Assembly (NCBI GenBank): GCA_035578175.1 | Contig: JAQMRL010000008.1 | Coordinates: 11,466,963-11,530,962 of the forward strand | Direction of reading: 5' to 3' | Source: Catonia carolina | Lineage: Eukaryota > Arthropoda > Insecta > Hemiptera > Achilidae | DNA: 64,000 bases | Shown: one piece after another, positions 38,532 to 50,297 of the stretch | How the letters are laid out: every line of letters begins with the position of its first letter | Position numbering within the stretch: the first letter of the stretch is position 1 | Position numbers and translations under genes: made by a program | The notes under the pieces: model-generated | What the model was told of the DNA's origin: nothing | The model's database searches: none | The model's input: only the letters and a program-made list of their open reading frames with translations

Positions 38532-38929
38532 AAATCAGCTGTTAAACAGCTGATTTTGGTGACGATTTACCTCTAGACCATAATGTAAGTTAGTAGAGAA
38601 ATATTGAACGAGGCTAATGAAATATTTAATTTAATTTTATGCAACAATATTTTAAATTACAATAAAATTTACCATTAATAACTTTATAATAGATGTTAAA
38701 AATGATTCCCTGTGACCAAAATGCAATTCGTAACATGAATCGTGGATATCCAAAACATTGTAAGTGCCAAAAAAAAAAAAATTTACAGAAGGAATAAACA
38801 CATTTGCGTTACAATATTTTGACCAGCACAGATGTTTCTAGAGTTCAAATTTTTGTCACTAAGATCTACAATCTAATACAAAATTATTATGCATAACATT
38901 TATGAGTTTTTTTTAATAAAATGCATTTC

Positions 38930-39420
38930 ACCCAAAATGGAAATTATAACACTTTGGAAATGCTTGATTCATTTGTAGCATTTTTTCGTAATGTTTGCTG
39001 ATCAGTTAAAATTTTCATGTTAAATGTTTGCCTTCAATTCATCAAAGAGTATGAAAAGATTGTGGTTAAAAACAACACGAGAAACTGTTAAATAAATCCA
39101 CACGAAAATTTCTGCTGGTGTTAAGTTCTGGAAACCTTGAAGGCCACAACCCTTTTGATTTCAAACGGTGGCCAAAAAATCCGTAACACGTCATGGGTGA
39201 TATGTCATGTTGTGTTATTCTGCTCTAAGTAACATTCTCGGTCATATAAATCTAACACTGTGAAGAAAACTTCCTGAGTGATTTTCTAGGAAAGCGAGTC
39301 AAACATTCTTTTACATCCTCCAGAACTTCCAAGGTTATCTCTGATTATCGTCCTGTGTTTTTGCAATCTTCTATATTCCTAGTCTTACAAAATTTATTAA
39401 ACAAATGCAAGATTGTTGAT
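38930..39420 (-). pseudogene. Tc1/IS630-like transposase remnant
   Basis: The minus strand near 39190-39050 reads RWPPFEIK-like then FPELNT..., matching the WPPRSPDLTP region with the third acidic residue; further down FDELKAN corresponds to the C-terminal helix. Many stops. Belongs to the element bounded at 36328 and 39711. Confidence 0.4.
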
Positions 39421-39831
39421 TTATTTGAAACATTTATTCAGAAATGTTAACAGACACTAGTACTTTACTTGTTCGTAAGATTTATAAGCGAAATAAGTCT
39501 CAAGAATACACACGTTTATCTTTGGAAAATTACATTATTGATACAATAGATACTGGAATATCACAGGTGCACAATAACATCATTTCAATTGTTACAAACT
39601 GTTAACCTTGAATACAGTGTTGCCAACTGACATGTAACGAGATATGAAATTTACCTATGCATCATTTCTAACTTCTTAATGTTACGATTCGTCATTTTTG
39701 AAACACCCATTGTTATATTACTATTTTATTTTTAATGGAATTAATAATAAATTACATTCTTAGAATTTTTTTAAATGTCACTTAAACAAGTAGCCCTACC
39801 TCAGTTAATTAAAACGTTTAGAGTTTCTCTC

Positions 39832-39920
39832 ATCCTATATAAATTATAGGTAAGGGAAATAATGATTTCATGTAAATTTTTTGAAATGGAGTTTTCGGAC
39901 TGTGTGTAAGTGTGCAAAGA
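39832..39920 (+). repeat. MITE-1 short fragment
   Basis: Matches the first 90 bp of other copies (tatataaattataggtaagg, gtaaattttttgaaatggag), then is lost. Confidence 0.4.
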
Positions 39921-40305
39921 AATTCAAAATCATCTTTTTACAGTCTGAGTTTTATTATAAACTTGACATCATAGTTATTACACTCTTTTATTTTTTTTTA
40001 TCTTAAAAAAGTACTTTATAGTTCAACTAAATTATGTTTTATCAGATCATTTGTTTCATTATAAACTTGACATTATTAAAATAATAATAGTAGTTAAAAC
40101 TTGTTTCTTTTTACTCTTTATTCTTTACTTTTTACATTTTTCCCTTCTTGCTTTTTTGTCTTGACCTATATAAATAAAGGTTATAGGATGGGCCATGTAT
40201 TGCACATAATTAGCCATTAATTATGTTGTTTCTATTTCATATAATGAATTAATATAATAATTTCACCATCCTTCTTTTTAAACTACGTCACCTTTATTTT
40301 TATTC

Positions 40306-40347
40306 TTACTTACACGTGTTTCGGTGGATCCACCATCATCAGAGTAA
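40306..40347 (-). ncRNA. Hammerhead ribozyme (Penelope type), left arm
   Basis: On the minus strand: stem I TTACT, core CTGATGA (40336-40342), stem II GGTGGATCCACC, GAAA (40319-40322), minimal stem III CACGTG, TA cleavage dinucleotide, stem I partner AGTAA. All invariant core bases are present. Confidence 0.8.
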
Positions 40348-40476
40348 ATAAAAAAATTGAAATTAAAAAATTTTTATCTCACTTATTTAAAATTTACAGA
40401 AGATGACTGAAGATGTATAATCTTCTGTAAATTTTAAATAAGTGAGATAAAAAATTTTTAGTTTCAATTTTTTTAT

Positions 40477-40518
40477 TTACTCTGATGATGGTGGATCCAC
40501 CGAAACACGTGTAAGTAA
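40477..40518 (+). ncRNA. Hammerhead ribozyme (Penelope type), right arm
   Basis: TTACT (40477-40481), CTGATGA (40482-40488), stem II around GGATCC, GAAA (40502-40505), CACGTG (40506-40511), TA (40512-40513), AGTAA (40514-40518). The 3-bp stem III has no loop, as in Penelope hammerheads thought to act as dimers. Confidence 0.82.
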
Positions 40519-40641
40519 GAATAAAAATAAAGGTGACACAGTTTAAAAAGAAGGTTGGTGAAATTATTATATTAATTCATTATATAAAATAAAAATAATT
40601 TCAAACTTCAGGATGCATTATAAAGATTAATAATTATGTTG

Positions 40642-41480
40642 CTTATAAATAAATGTATATTTAAAAGAAGCGAAGAAAATAGTTTATTTTAAATATTCTT
40701 TAAAAGTAATCATTTTAAAAATAAAAGAAAACAATCAATAAATTAAATGAACAAATTAAATGAATAAATTAAATTAATTAAATGTAACCGTTAGCTCATA
40801 AATTAATGGTATCGACATAATAGTGATACATTTTTATGTATGTTTGTCTCAGCAAAATTTATTTTAAAATTTTTTTAAAAATATTAAAATTAATGCGTCG
40901 GTGTTTAAGTCAGCAATCACTACACCGTACATTAACTGGTATTGTGTGTAGTAAATGCTTACCCTGTCTTTTGGAAATTTTAACGGAAAATGAGACCTTC
41001 AAAAGTTAAAAGAAGGGTTCTCATTGGTTCGATGTAATACATAGGAGGGGTGGGGTTTATACCGAGTTTTTATAAAGAAGGCAATTTTAATTTTTAAAGA
41101 AAGTTTGTCATAATTTCAATATAGTATGTCGTGATTTCAGTAGAGTATGACAGTATTTTCCATTATTATTTCAGTTATATTTGATTTAAAGTTAATTAAA
41201 GACACGACCATTTTAATATTTTATATTTTGAGCTGCGGAGAATTTCAGTGTTGTTAATCAGGTTTTTATAAAGAAATAATATAAAATTTAAATTGTTAAT
41301 ATTTTATATCTTGTAGTCATCAATTGTTTAAATATAAATAAATTATTTAAATATTATTATAAAATTAATATTAATTATTTTTATTTTGTTCTACATTGCT
41401 GAATGTTTCCATTCCACTTAATTATTTGTTGAATACCACATCTTTGGAATAATACTTGATTTTAATTTATTTTTTAATTG
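40642..41480. other. AT-rich intergenic DNA
   Basis: No gene or named repeat seen. Short (aaattaaatgaa)n-like runs near 40740-40790. Confidence 0.3.
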
Positions 41481-42520
41481 TATGTTACCTTTTTTGTCAT
41501 CAGTCTGTCGACTGGTTTGATGCAGTTCTCCGAGCTGTTCTATCTTGTGCAAGTCGTTTCATATCTACATATCTGTAACACCCTACATCTTTTGTAATTT
41601 GCTTTATATATTCTAATCTTTGCCTCCCCCTACAATTTACTCCCTCAATATTACCCTCCATTATTGATAGCCCAATACCTGGATGTCTTAAGATATGCCC
41701 CACTAGCCTATCCCTTCTTCTGGTAAGATGCTTCCATATACTTCTTTTTTCATCCACTCGCCTGAGAACCTCTAAATTACTTATTTTGTCCACCCACCTA
41801 TAATAACAATTTATAATCAACCTATCAACCTATAACCTAATCAACCTATAATCTATAACATTTTCCTATAACAACACATTTCAAATGCTTCTATCCTCTT
41901 CTTTTCTGCAGCCCCTATCATCCACGTTTCACTCCCATATAATGCTACACTCCAAACATAATGTTTTAAGAAATTTTTCCTAATCTTTAAATCAATGTTT
42001 GTAGTCAGTAAGCTATTTTTCATTTCAAAGGCTTTTCTAGTTAGAGCAATTCTACTTCTGATATCACTTGTGCTTCTACTGTCCTTTGTTATTTTACTCC
42101 CTAGATAGCAGAATTCCCCAACTTCCTGTATGTTCTCGCTGCTTACTTTTAAATTTCCCATCGCTTCTAAACCAGTCTTGCTGCTGCACAACACTTTCGT
42201 TTTGTTCTTATTAATTTTCATGAAGTAATCCTTTCTCAAGATCTCATCCATTCCATTTAAGACATCCTCTAGTTCTTTCTTTGTCTCGGCTAATACTACT
42301 ATATCATCGGCGAATCTCAGCATTTTTATTGTTTCTCCTTGAATTTTTATTCCTGTGACAAATTTTTCCTTCACTTCATTTATATCCTCTTCTATATTCT
42401 AGTTAAAAAGTAGTGGTGACAAAGAACAACCTAGTCATACACCTTTTCTTACAGCAGCCTCTTTTTCGTACCCCTCAATTCTCAAAACAGCCATTTGATT
42501 CTTATACAGACTGTAGATAT
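41480..42520 (-). pseudogene. LINE reverse transcriptase fragment (RTE-like)
   Basis: 42374-41853 encodes FADDIVVLAETKKELEDVL, then NKTKVLCSS and ALYGSETWMIG; upstream, with a stop, GCSLSPLLFN. 41820-41500 continues with RSIWKHLTRRRDRLVGHILR and RLAQDRTARRTASNQSTD. A local insertion of (tataacctaatcaacc) units at about 41820-41870 breaks the frame. N-terminal endonuclease absent. Confidence 0.75.
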
Positions 42521-43115
42521 TTGTATGTTACCATACAAATTTATAACGATACAAACAATATTCAATTATGGAAAAATTCATGATTTAAATTCACAACTGT
42601 ACAATTCTTAGCACAAAAAATGAAAACGATAAAATGTAATTATAAAAAACTACCGTTAAAAACTTTGAGGAGACCGCTGTCCAGTAAGAGTGCTCCAACG
42701 ATTAAGTGGCTTAGTTAAATTTGTCTGATGATATCTCTGACAAAAGAATAAACCAGTACAAACATTTTGTAATAAAAATATAAATATATTTCAATCATCA
42801 AAATGCACATACACACAAATAAGTACATTAAAAATTTAAAAAAAAACACACAAAAAAAATTTATTATAATTTCTTCCACAATAATATCAATAATGCTAAC
42901 ATAATTGTTTTTAGAGCTCATTTTGATATGAAACAAATACTGGCATGTTTTTAACATTAACTAGAATACTACAAAGATAATTTGATTGCTAGTTCACGCA
43001 TGCATTATGACAGCAAGATTATGGTAAATATTTTTTAAATGAATAGTATAATCTTTCACTGCATGGCATAATAGAAATTCCTCTCATGGATCACGAGCTG
43101 GCGCGCTTACTGTAC
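42521..43115. other. Intergenic, nothing recognised
   Basis: AT-rich with no supported gene. An 80-codon minus frame at 42715-42957 is composed of low-complexity hydrophobic residues and is not convincing. Confidence 0.3.
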
Positions 43116-43119
43116 CTTA

Positions 43120-44640
43120 GCTGAAATCAGCGGTGGCTATTAAGGTAAAGTAGGTGAAGAGCCTCTTCATCTATTTTCTGGATAGTATTGAGAATTATTT
43201 CTTTCACAAAATAAATATAATTATTTTTTTGTTTTACATTAAATGGAGAATTGTGTAAAAATGTACATAAAATTATTGTATCTGCTTAGAGAGCTTTCTA
43301 ATGTTTTAAATAGTCATTGTAATGGATTTAATATATACGAGGTGTGATCAAAAAGTAAGGTGACTTTTTGAATTTCGCGCGCTCTGTACACTCTAATTTC
43401 AAAATATTTTATTCGTAGCGTTTGTACACTCGTCTTGATCATATGTTCAAAGTTTTGACTATATAGCACGTATTGTTTTTATGTGATAGGCATAAAGGTT
43501 AAACTCGTGTTTGCGTGCTTGGCGATTTTTTGCTGTTGAAAATAATGGAGCAGAGTGTAAAAAATGGTATTAAGTGTTCAAAAACTGTTGAAATGTTGAC
43601 AGAGTCGTACGGTGAGTCAACTTTGAGCAAAAAAAAATGTTTATAAATGGTATAAGTTATTCCAAGAGGGCCGAGAAAATGTTAACAATGAACCTTGCTC
43701 TGGGTGGCCCAGCACGTCAAAATCCGACGAAAATGTTCAGGAAGTGAAAGAAATTGTGTTGAAAAATCGTCGAATCATGATTAGAGAAATAGCTGATGAT
43801 CTTAACATATCGTTTGGCTCATGCCAATCAATTTTAACGGATGTTTTGGGTATAACATGTGTGTCAGCGTAATTCGTTCGAAAACTGCTTAATTTTGATC
43901 AGAAGCAGCATCGCATGAACATCGCCCAAGACATGTTGAACGACGTCAATGATGATCCTGATCTGCTCAAAAGGGTTATAACTGGTGACGAAACCTGGGT
44001 CTATGGTTATGATGTCGAAACCATAGCCCAATCATCCCAGTGGAAGAGCCCAGGCTCTTCTTTGGAGATTAAGGCTGCATCGCTGGAGGAGCTCAAGGCA
44101 ATACCCAAAAGTGCATTTCAGAAATGTTTTGACGAAAAAAGCGCTGGTACAAGTGCATTGCCTCAGAGGGGGATTGTTTTGAAGGGGATAACATAATTTT
44201 GGATGAATAAATGAATATTTTTTTATAAAAATAAAAAGTCACCTTACTTTTTGATCACACCTCGTATAAAAAAAAGGGAAAGGGTTATAAATGCCGAAGT
44301 GAAGAGTTAGACAGGTGGCCGACATTTCTCTTCTAGTAGGAGTGGATTACCATGACAACAGAGATATCAGCAGCAAATACGCTTGCCTAGCTTTTCCAAC
44401 CCGTCTTCGAATAGTAAAGAGATTACAGCGGGTCGAACAGCCTACTGCACCTGCAAGTTCTATACATGTGTACAATAGTTGTTTTGTATTTATGGTGTCA
44501 CACAGTTGTTTTGTAAGTGTATTTTACATTTTTTTACTCTCGAGAGTCTCCAGAGTACTTAATAATACTAGTTTTTCTCGGGTTTTTTGTAACTCTTCAC
44601 CTATTTCTGAAGGCACGAGCCACCACTAGCTGAAAGGTCT
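43120..44640. mobile_element. MITE (GGTGAAGAG family) interrupted by a mariner
   Basis: Left end agcggtggctattaag then gtaggtgaagagcct; right end actcttcacctatttctgaa then gcacgagccaccactagct: an inverted pair. The mariner occupies 43338-44264, so the MITE itself is about 590 bp. This is the only copy in the window with both ends. Confidence 0.65.
43338..44264 (+). mobile_element. Decayed mariner with intact TIRs
   Basis: TIRs CGAGGTGTGATCAAAAAGTA and its inverse, about 30 bp, with TA at 43336-43337 and 44265-44266. The frame starts at about 43544 (MEQSVKNGIKCSKTVEML) but is soon broken. 43915-44060 still reads DMLNDVNDDPDLLKRVITGD then ETWVYGYD, with the first catalytic aspartate. The middle is deleted; the C-terminus (KCIASE-like) follows in another frame. 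Confidence 0.85.
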
Positions 44641-44854
44641 CCGTTTAGAAGCGACAAGAACTGGAGTTTCACCTCCTGTTTTGACAAAGAGTGTGAAATT
44701 AACAAAATAAATACATTGTTTTTATAGAATATTTGAAATGATTTCAATACACTAAGGAACTGGGCTTGCAAATGTACATTGATGAGATTTTATAACATGA
44801 TGGCAGTTCTAACTCTTTTGAATGGCAGTGAAACATGGGCACTTACACGTAAAG

Positions 44855-45185
44855 TCCAGCCTTTCTTTGTTTGCTCCTAATGTAAACAAATAATGACATC
44901 ACTGAGCATGCGCACTATGTCAAAATGAGTACATGCTGATTAAAAAGTAACAACAAAGTACTTTCAAAAGTATTTAAATACAAAATACTTTTAAAAGTAT
45001 TTTTATAAATTAAATTGTTAGGTCTACATCATATCATGACTGATGTTGTTAGTACTTTAAGTACTTATAATTTAAAAAATGGTTAACTTAATAGGAATAC
45101 GACATCTGTAAAGGCGCAGACTCTAGCGTGCACCCTGTAGGAGGTGGCTTTGGTTTGTTGACAGTAGGAGCAAACTAAGAACGGC
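44855..45185. mobile_element. MITE-2 copy (AAGTCCAGCC family)
   Basis: About 330 bp with inverted ends: tttgtttgctcctaatgtaa (left) and ttgacagtaggagcaaacta (right). Internal palindromic stretch aaatacttttaaaagtattt. Sister copies at 54757-55070 and (partial) 29524-29692. Inserted in a LINE relic. Confidence 0.7.
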
Positions 45186-46057
45186 TCAACTGTAGAAGGA
45201 AACAGAAATTGGAAGCTGTAGAGATGTTTTCTACAAAAGATAAGGGTTGTATGAAGGAAGACAGAATTTGAAATTCTGATAAAAGGAAGTATTGTATAAC
45301 CTCATTTATCCGGCCCTCGTTAATCCAGATCTCCGGATAATCCAGATCAGATTTGTAATTTTTATTATTTAAGTTCACACAGATAATTTACATAATTTTT
45401 AACTATGATAGCAAGAGCGTAACAATAAGTATGCCAAACGTTTGCTTTTTTTATTTTAATTAAATGTACAATTCCTGCATAGATTGTACAATAAATTATA
45501 GTAATAATATATGCTTTTTGTCGAGTTTAAGACAGCTTTGCTAGAATGTCACTCCAGTTGAAGTATTAACGATGCAAGATTGTGCTTCATTCAAACACAT
45601 GTGTTTGAAAAAGAAGACACTGGAGCATTTTTTTTGTTAAGAAAAATGATATGAAAAATTATTTTTAAACAATTCTATATAATTTTGTTACAAAACATGG
45701 TTTTTTATCATAATAAACATTAAATCTGCTTATTTAAGGATTTTTTTTTGCTTATTACTCATATTACCCGGATTTTTGATTTTCCGGTTTGCCTTTGGTC
45801 CTAGTTATGTTGTAGTGTATGATGGGAGTCAACCACCTTACCTCATGCAGATCACTATTTAAAGAGCTGCAATTGCTCACAGTTCCTTCTTTGTACATTT
45901 TTGAAGTGATAATGTACGTAAAGAAAAATAACTTTTTACAGAATTTAGATGTTCACAACCGCTACCCAAGAAACAGAATCGATTATTATGTTGCTAATCA
46001 CAACACTAAATTGTTTGAACAAAAACCAACTTATGCAGGTACAAAATACATCAATTA

Positions 46058-47473
46058 CCGTATTTTCCGGACGATAAGACGCACTTTTTTTTGTAGGAAA
46101 ATGACCTAAAAATTACCATGCGTCTTATGGTCCGAACGCTAGCTATATTTCAGGGTAGATGCTTTCTATACTAATATTTAATACTACCCTACACTACTTA
46201 AACACGTTCAATAACTAGCGATTTCAAAACAAACCATTCAATGATATGGGATGTACCGTAGTTTTTAAACTGTAGGCTATCGTCTTGAAGTTTCTAAGCA
46301 TACACAGTAGTTTCTGTATCGATATTACTTACGGTAAATATCATAGCATTTTAAAATGTGAAGCATGTTTCGCACTCTTTCGCTTTTAAATTAAAAGTGG
46401 TTCAATATGCAAAAGATAATGGCATTCGGGCAGTAGAAAGGCATTTTTTACCTCCTCTAACAGAAAAAATGATTCGGGAATGGCGGAAACAAGAAGATTC
46501 ATTACTCAAGGCAGATAATAAGAAACATACTAGTAAATTTCGAACTCTTACTGTCAAATGGCCTCAAATAGAAGCACAATTGAAAAATTGTATTATCAAT
46601 TACTATTAGACTAACCATGGTGCCTGAATCTGATTGTCTACCTGAGTTGACAATGCAGTCTGTCAATTCAGGTAAACAGTCCGACAGGATTTCACGTACA
46701 CAAACTAGCAACATGGATAGTAACACCAATCCCCCGCATTACCCTTCTATTTTTCAAAATTCTAAAAATTTGACCACAACATTGGCCAATCGATATTTCA
46801 TGTTAACATATCTGTACTAAGTTTTTACGCTGAATTAAACGATAGTTTGCCCGAGCTGAACGATCGTGCGGTTACCGAGATAGCAAGGGATCAGAATATT
46901 GTTAATAAATCAAAATTTAAATAACGTATGAATTTGAAATTTCGTACACGCTGTAAGAATATAATTGTCTATGTTGTGTTAAAATTTTATACTCACATAT
47001 TAATCAAGTTACACGCCTCTAAACGCATGAACTTTGTTGCGATATCAAAAAAAAACCGGGTCTTTTCGTCTTCCAACCTCGATATGGCAATTTTTAAACA
47101 TTAAAAATATAGGACTATTATAGGTAAACGCAGAATAAAATTAGCTAAATTTTGATGTAAAGTATGTAGAAATCCGACTCATAATTTTGTAGATGCTTTG
47201 GGTTCAAACTCGGGTGTCTATGATTATGAAACCGATAGTAGTAATTTACGTACTTACAGTTTCTATATCCATTTTTTTTTTGTAAATTTATGACTATGAA
47301 ATAATTATATATATTGTATCTTCTGTACTTGCTGTTTTTCAATAAAAGACATCACATTTATCTGTTATAAAAAACTAATTAAAATCAGTCAAAATAATTT
47401 TTAGATAATTTATGCCTTGAAAAACAAGGGTGCGTCTTATCGTCCGATGCGTCTTATCGTCCGAAAAATACGG
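46058..47473 (+). mobile_element. pogo-like element with TA duplication
   Basis: TIRs CCGTATTTTCCGGACGATAA (left) and its inverse at 47446-47473, where the inner part gcgtcttatcgtccg occurs twice in tandem. TA at 46056-46057 and 47474-47475. Encodes only the transposase N-terminus. Confidence 0.8.
46358..46609 (+). pseudogene. pogo-type transposase N-terminal (CENP-B-like HTH) fragment
   Basis: 83 codons: SFAFKLKVVQYAKDNGIRAV followed by TEKMIREWRKQEDSLLKADN matches the helix-turn-helix of Tigger/pogo transposases. The DDE domain is missing, and the remaining 860 bp are non-coding. Confidence 0.75.
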
Positions 47474-48060
47474 TAATTGCCACAAGGCTTAAAAAGTTGT
47501 GACAATTTAAGTCATTTTAAAAAAAAGCTAAAACAATATTTGATTGATGAAACATTTTAGTGTGCACGAATTCCTATCTAAATAGTTATGGTTGAAAAGT
47601 ACTAAACTTCTAATTAAACAAATATTGTGTGCTATTTGATACAAAGGGGTTCATGACAAGCCTACTGAGTTAAGCAGTAGCGGGAAAAAATTATTGGTAA
47701 GTGATGAATTTATCATTGCGGTTGACTTTTTATTTTTTAATTTTGTGTGATATTTTTTTTGGTGGTAAGTGATGGATTTATCATTGTGATAAACTTTTAG
47801 TTTTTCAGTTTTATCTTGACATGTCCTATACTCCCTTTGGAGTCTCCTGGAAGCAAAAAAAACAAAAAGTTTGTCCGAATAAATGAGGTTGTACTGTATT
47901 AGCAAAAAATAATTGTAATGAGAGAATCAGTGATTATTACAATAAATGGATGAGGCGTCTTCAAAAAATGAAGGGATTTTGAATATCAAAATTGGTTCTG
48001 GGAAACGGCTGAAGGAAGAAAAGGCTTAGGAAGACCTAAACAATGGTTGGAGTATTTTTT

Positions 48061-48690
48061 TTTAATTACAGCTTTCTAATGTAAGTAAAACATTTTGATA
48101 GCGGAACAGGCTAAATGCCATAAAGAGTTACAAGAAAAAACTAAACAATCTAAAAATTACTCTGAGTTCAGAAAAACCAATTTTGAGTAATTCTTTTTAA
48201 ATATAAGTAATTTTTAGTTAGTCTTTTTACATAATGGCACTCTCAAATTTGATATAGAAATTTAACAATTAAATTTTGACAATTTTATATGAGTCAATAA
48301 CTGACAGATAAAAAATTTAAAATCTATTAAGACATATTAATGGCACAATAAAAATTATAACCATGTTAAACAGTACTAAAAATAATTACATACATTAATC
48401 TAATAATTAAATACCTATAATAAAACAAATTACAAATGTACTAGAACACCACTTAAAAATTACCTTGAAAAAACACTTTTACAAACAATATAATAAAAAA
48501 TTACAATGTAAACTTATAAAAAGTTTCTACATAAATATGTTAAAATTATCGTTTACAATATAAATAATTTAATAATAGTAATACCACGTAATAATTTGAG
48601 TACAATAATCATTAAAATATTGCGAAATATTTTGAGCACATTAATTGGAAATTCACAAACGTATAAATGAGGGATGTTCAACAATTAAAA
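48061..48690. other. AT-rich DNA, nothing recognised
   Basis: No convincing frame, repeat or RNA. Confidence 0.3.
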
Positions 48691-48695
48691 AGACA

Positions 48696-49340
48696 AATTC
48701 TGTACCTAAGAGGTAAAGGAAGTTAACTCCATTTTTGTAATTTTTCAGAAGAACCAAAAACATGAAATTTTTAATTTTGTAACAAATTTCTGGAGATTTT
48801 TTAAAAAATTAGTACCAAATAAAATAGCTTCTGATACAGAGATTTAAATGACTAAACAACTTAACTTTCACACCCCCTGACCACCCACAGGACTTCATAC
48901 TCTTTATGTCTTTCTGCGTTTTAATTACATCACCGTTAACCCCCAATATTGACTTGAGTTAATCAAAGGAAAACAAAACTTGACAAAATATAATGTAAAT
49001 AATATAAAATGACAAAATATATTTTGCTAACTCTATTCTGATAAAGAAACAGCATTTTATTCACAACAATGTTTGAAAAAAATACAGAATTCAAGCAAAT
49101 TCTGAGGCCTGTCTGTAAGACAATAAAAACAAAATAATTCAAAATAAAATAACTTATTGTCAAAAATGAGTATAGATTCAATTAGAGTTAAATAGTAGTC
49201 ATTTTAAAGAACTTCCACATCATTATACAAAAGTGGAGTTAATGTGGTTACTGCAACTTTTATAGAGCTTTGTTACTGATTTTCAAACTTAATTTTGCCA
49301 AAATTGGAGTTAACGCCCTTTATTTCTAAGGCACAGAATT
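48696..49340. mobile_element. Candidate MITE with ~40-bp TIRs
   Basis: Left end aattctgtacctaagaggta then aaggaagttaactccatttt; the reverse complement of the right end reads aattctgtgccttagaaata then aagggcgttaactccaattt. No other copy in the window and no coding capacity. Target duplication not seen. Confidence 0.5.
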
Positions 49341-50149
49341 AATATAGAGAAAAACCGGTTCATTTAATGACAATGTAACTTTTTGAGGGTCAAGTTAACA
49401 ACTTTGGTAACACTGTTAATCAGCTGATTGATCAAAATTTATTTTTTATTTTTTCATTCCTTTGTATGTATTGTGTGGTTCCAAGCTCCGTGTAGTTGCG
49501 GTTTGAAGGGTACGGATGAGGTATAATGAATGAGTGATGCATGCTGGGAGAACAATTGTTGTACGAGGTACATTCATAAAGTAAGTACTGTTTTGAAATA
49601 AAAAAAGAACAAGTACAGATACATCAATGAAATTTATTTCATAAAAATCTATAGCTCTTAAGGAGGGATTGTAGAGGAAAAATGAAAAAAAAAATCGATT
49701 TTCACTTTATAGGCTCATATTGTAGTTTGAAATTCCATCTTTCCAACACCACCAAAATTATGTTTCTACGACAACTAGGAATATTTTTATTAATTATTTT
49801 AGTACATGACGTTTTGCTAGAATTTCACTTCCCCACTCTGAAGATATATAAAATACTTTTTACTGTTTTAGCGCCATTTTGGTAAAGATCTAATTATTAT
49901 TTCTTTTTTATACATGTTACAAGTATTTTTCTTATTGTTTATCAACTGACGGTTGGCAATGATGAACAGCTGTTTACAATAATATTGACTTATTAACATG
50001 TAAAATATAGTAATTTTGAGCACTTGTAACACTTTAAATGCGTTTTACCGAAAATTTATATTTTCTGTACACATTTCTATTTCATATAATGAATTAATAT
50101 AATAATTTCACTAACCTTCTTTTTAAACTGTGTCACCTTTATTTTAGTC

Positions 50150-50191
50150 CTACTTACACGTGTTTCGGTGGATCCACCATCATCAGAGTAA
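50150..50191 (-). ncRNA. Hammerhead ribozyme of Penelope-like element, left
   Basis: Minus strand: TTACT, CTGATGA (50080-50086 offset +100, i.e. 50180-50186), stem II around GGATCC, GAAA (50163-50166), CACGTG (50157-50162), TA (50155-50156), AGTAG. All invariant bases are present; the last stem I pair is a G-U. Confidence 0.82.
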
Positions 50192-50297
50192 ATAAAAAAT
50201 TGAAACTAAAAATTTTATTCATTTATTTAAAATTTACAGAAGATGATACATCTTCAGTCACTTGTATAAAACTGATTTAAAATTAATTTATTTTAAT

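Larger units (their letters stand above)
36368..38580 (-). repeat. SINE-A copy, interrupted by the CACTG element
   Basis: SINE parts are 36368-36635 and 38532-38580, bracketed by TAATGTAAGTT at 36357-36367 and 38581-38591 (11-bp target duplication). It aligns with the uninterrupted copy at 11539-11866. Confidence 0.8.
36328..39711 (-). mobile_element. Decayed Tc1-like element holding a SINE and a CACTG transposon
   Basis: Left end CAGTGTGTTTCAAAAAGGAC (36328) and the reverse complement of the right end, CAATGGGTGTTTCAAAAATG (near 39711), form a TIR. A TA dinucleotide lies before the left end. The interior right part has a broken transposase (38930-39420). The SINE/CACTG nest at 36368-38580 is a later insertion. 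Confidence 0.5.
40229..40630. mobile_element. 402-bp palindromic Penelope-derived element with two hammerheads
   Basis: Bordered by TAATTATGTTG (40218-40228 and 40631-40641), an 11-bp target duplication. The left arm (40229 to about 40396) and right arm (about 40405-40590) are inverted copies of the Penelope-like 3' terminus at 52310-52525; the right arm runs about 35 bases further (ttcaggatgcattataaag). No coding DNA. It is a miniature, inverted dimer of a Penelope terminus that still moved as a unit. Confidence 0.8.
45819..47860 (+). pseudogene. LINE 3' fragment, interrupted by a pogo-like element
   Basis: 45819-46057 and 47474-47575 together match 13230-13476 plus 20934-21040 (LFEQKPTYAG, then LPQGLK and IDETF). 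The LINE 3' tail motif gacatgtcctatactccc lies near 47817. Interrupted by 46058-47473. Confidence 0.75.
45292..47896. mobile_element. pogo/Tigger-like element, interrupted
   Basis: Left end TTGTATAACCTCATTTATCC; reverse complement of right end CAGTACAACCTCATTTATTC, flanked by TA (45290-45291, 47897-47898). Interior contains ccggataatccagat and acccggatttttgattttcc, as in Tigger-type ends. No transposase left. A LINE fragment was inserted later. Confidence 0.65.
44770..48060 (+). pseudogene. LINE (RTE-like) fragment in three pieces
   Basis: Pieces 44785-44855 (MRFYNMM ... SETWALTRK), 45186-45289 (KLEAVEMF) and 47899-48055 (YYNKWMRRLQKMK) line up in order with the less broken fragment at 55510-55978. 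They are separated by a MITE-2 copy and a pogo-like element, so they mark the oldest layer of this nest. Confidence 0.6.

Noticed and set aside
42715..42957. 80-codon hydrophobic minus-strand frame
   Set aside because: Low-complexity AT-rich translation with no recognisable start context, exon signals or homologue in the window.
46502..46820. Small frames flanking the pogo-like HTH segment
   Set aside because: Non-coding DNA of the element; they contain no transposase motifs.
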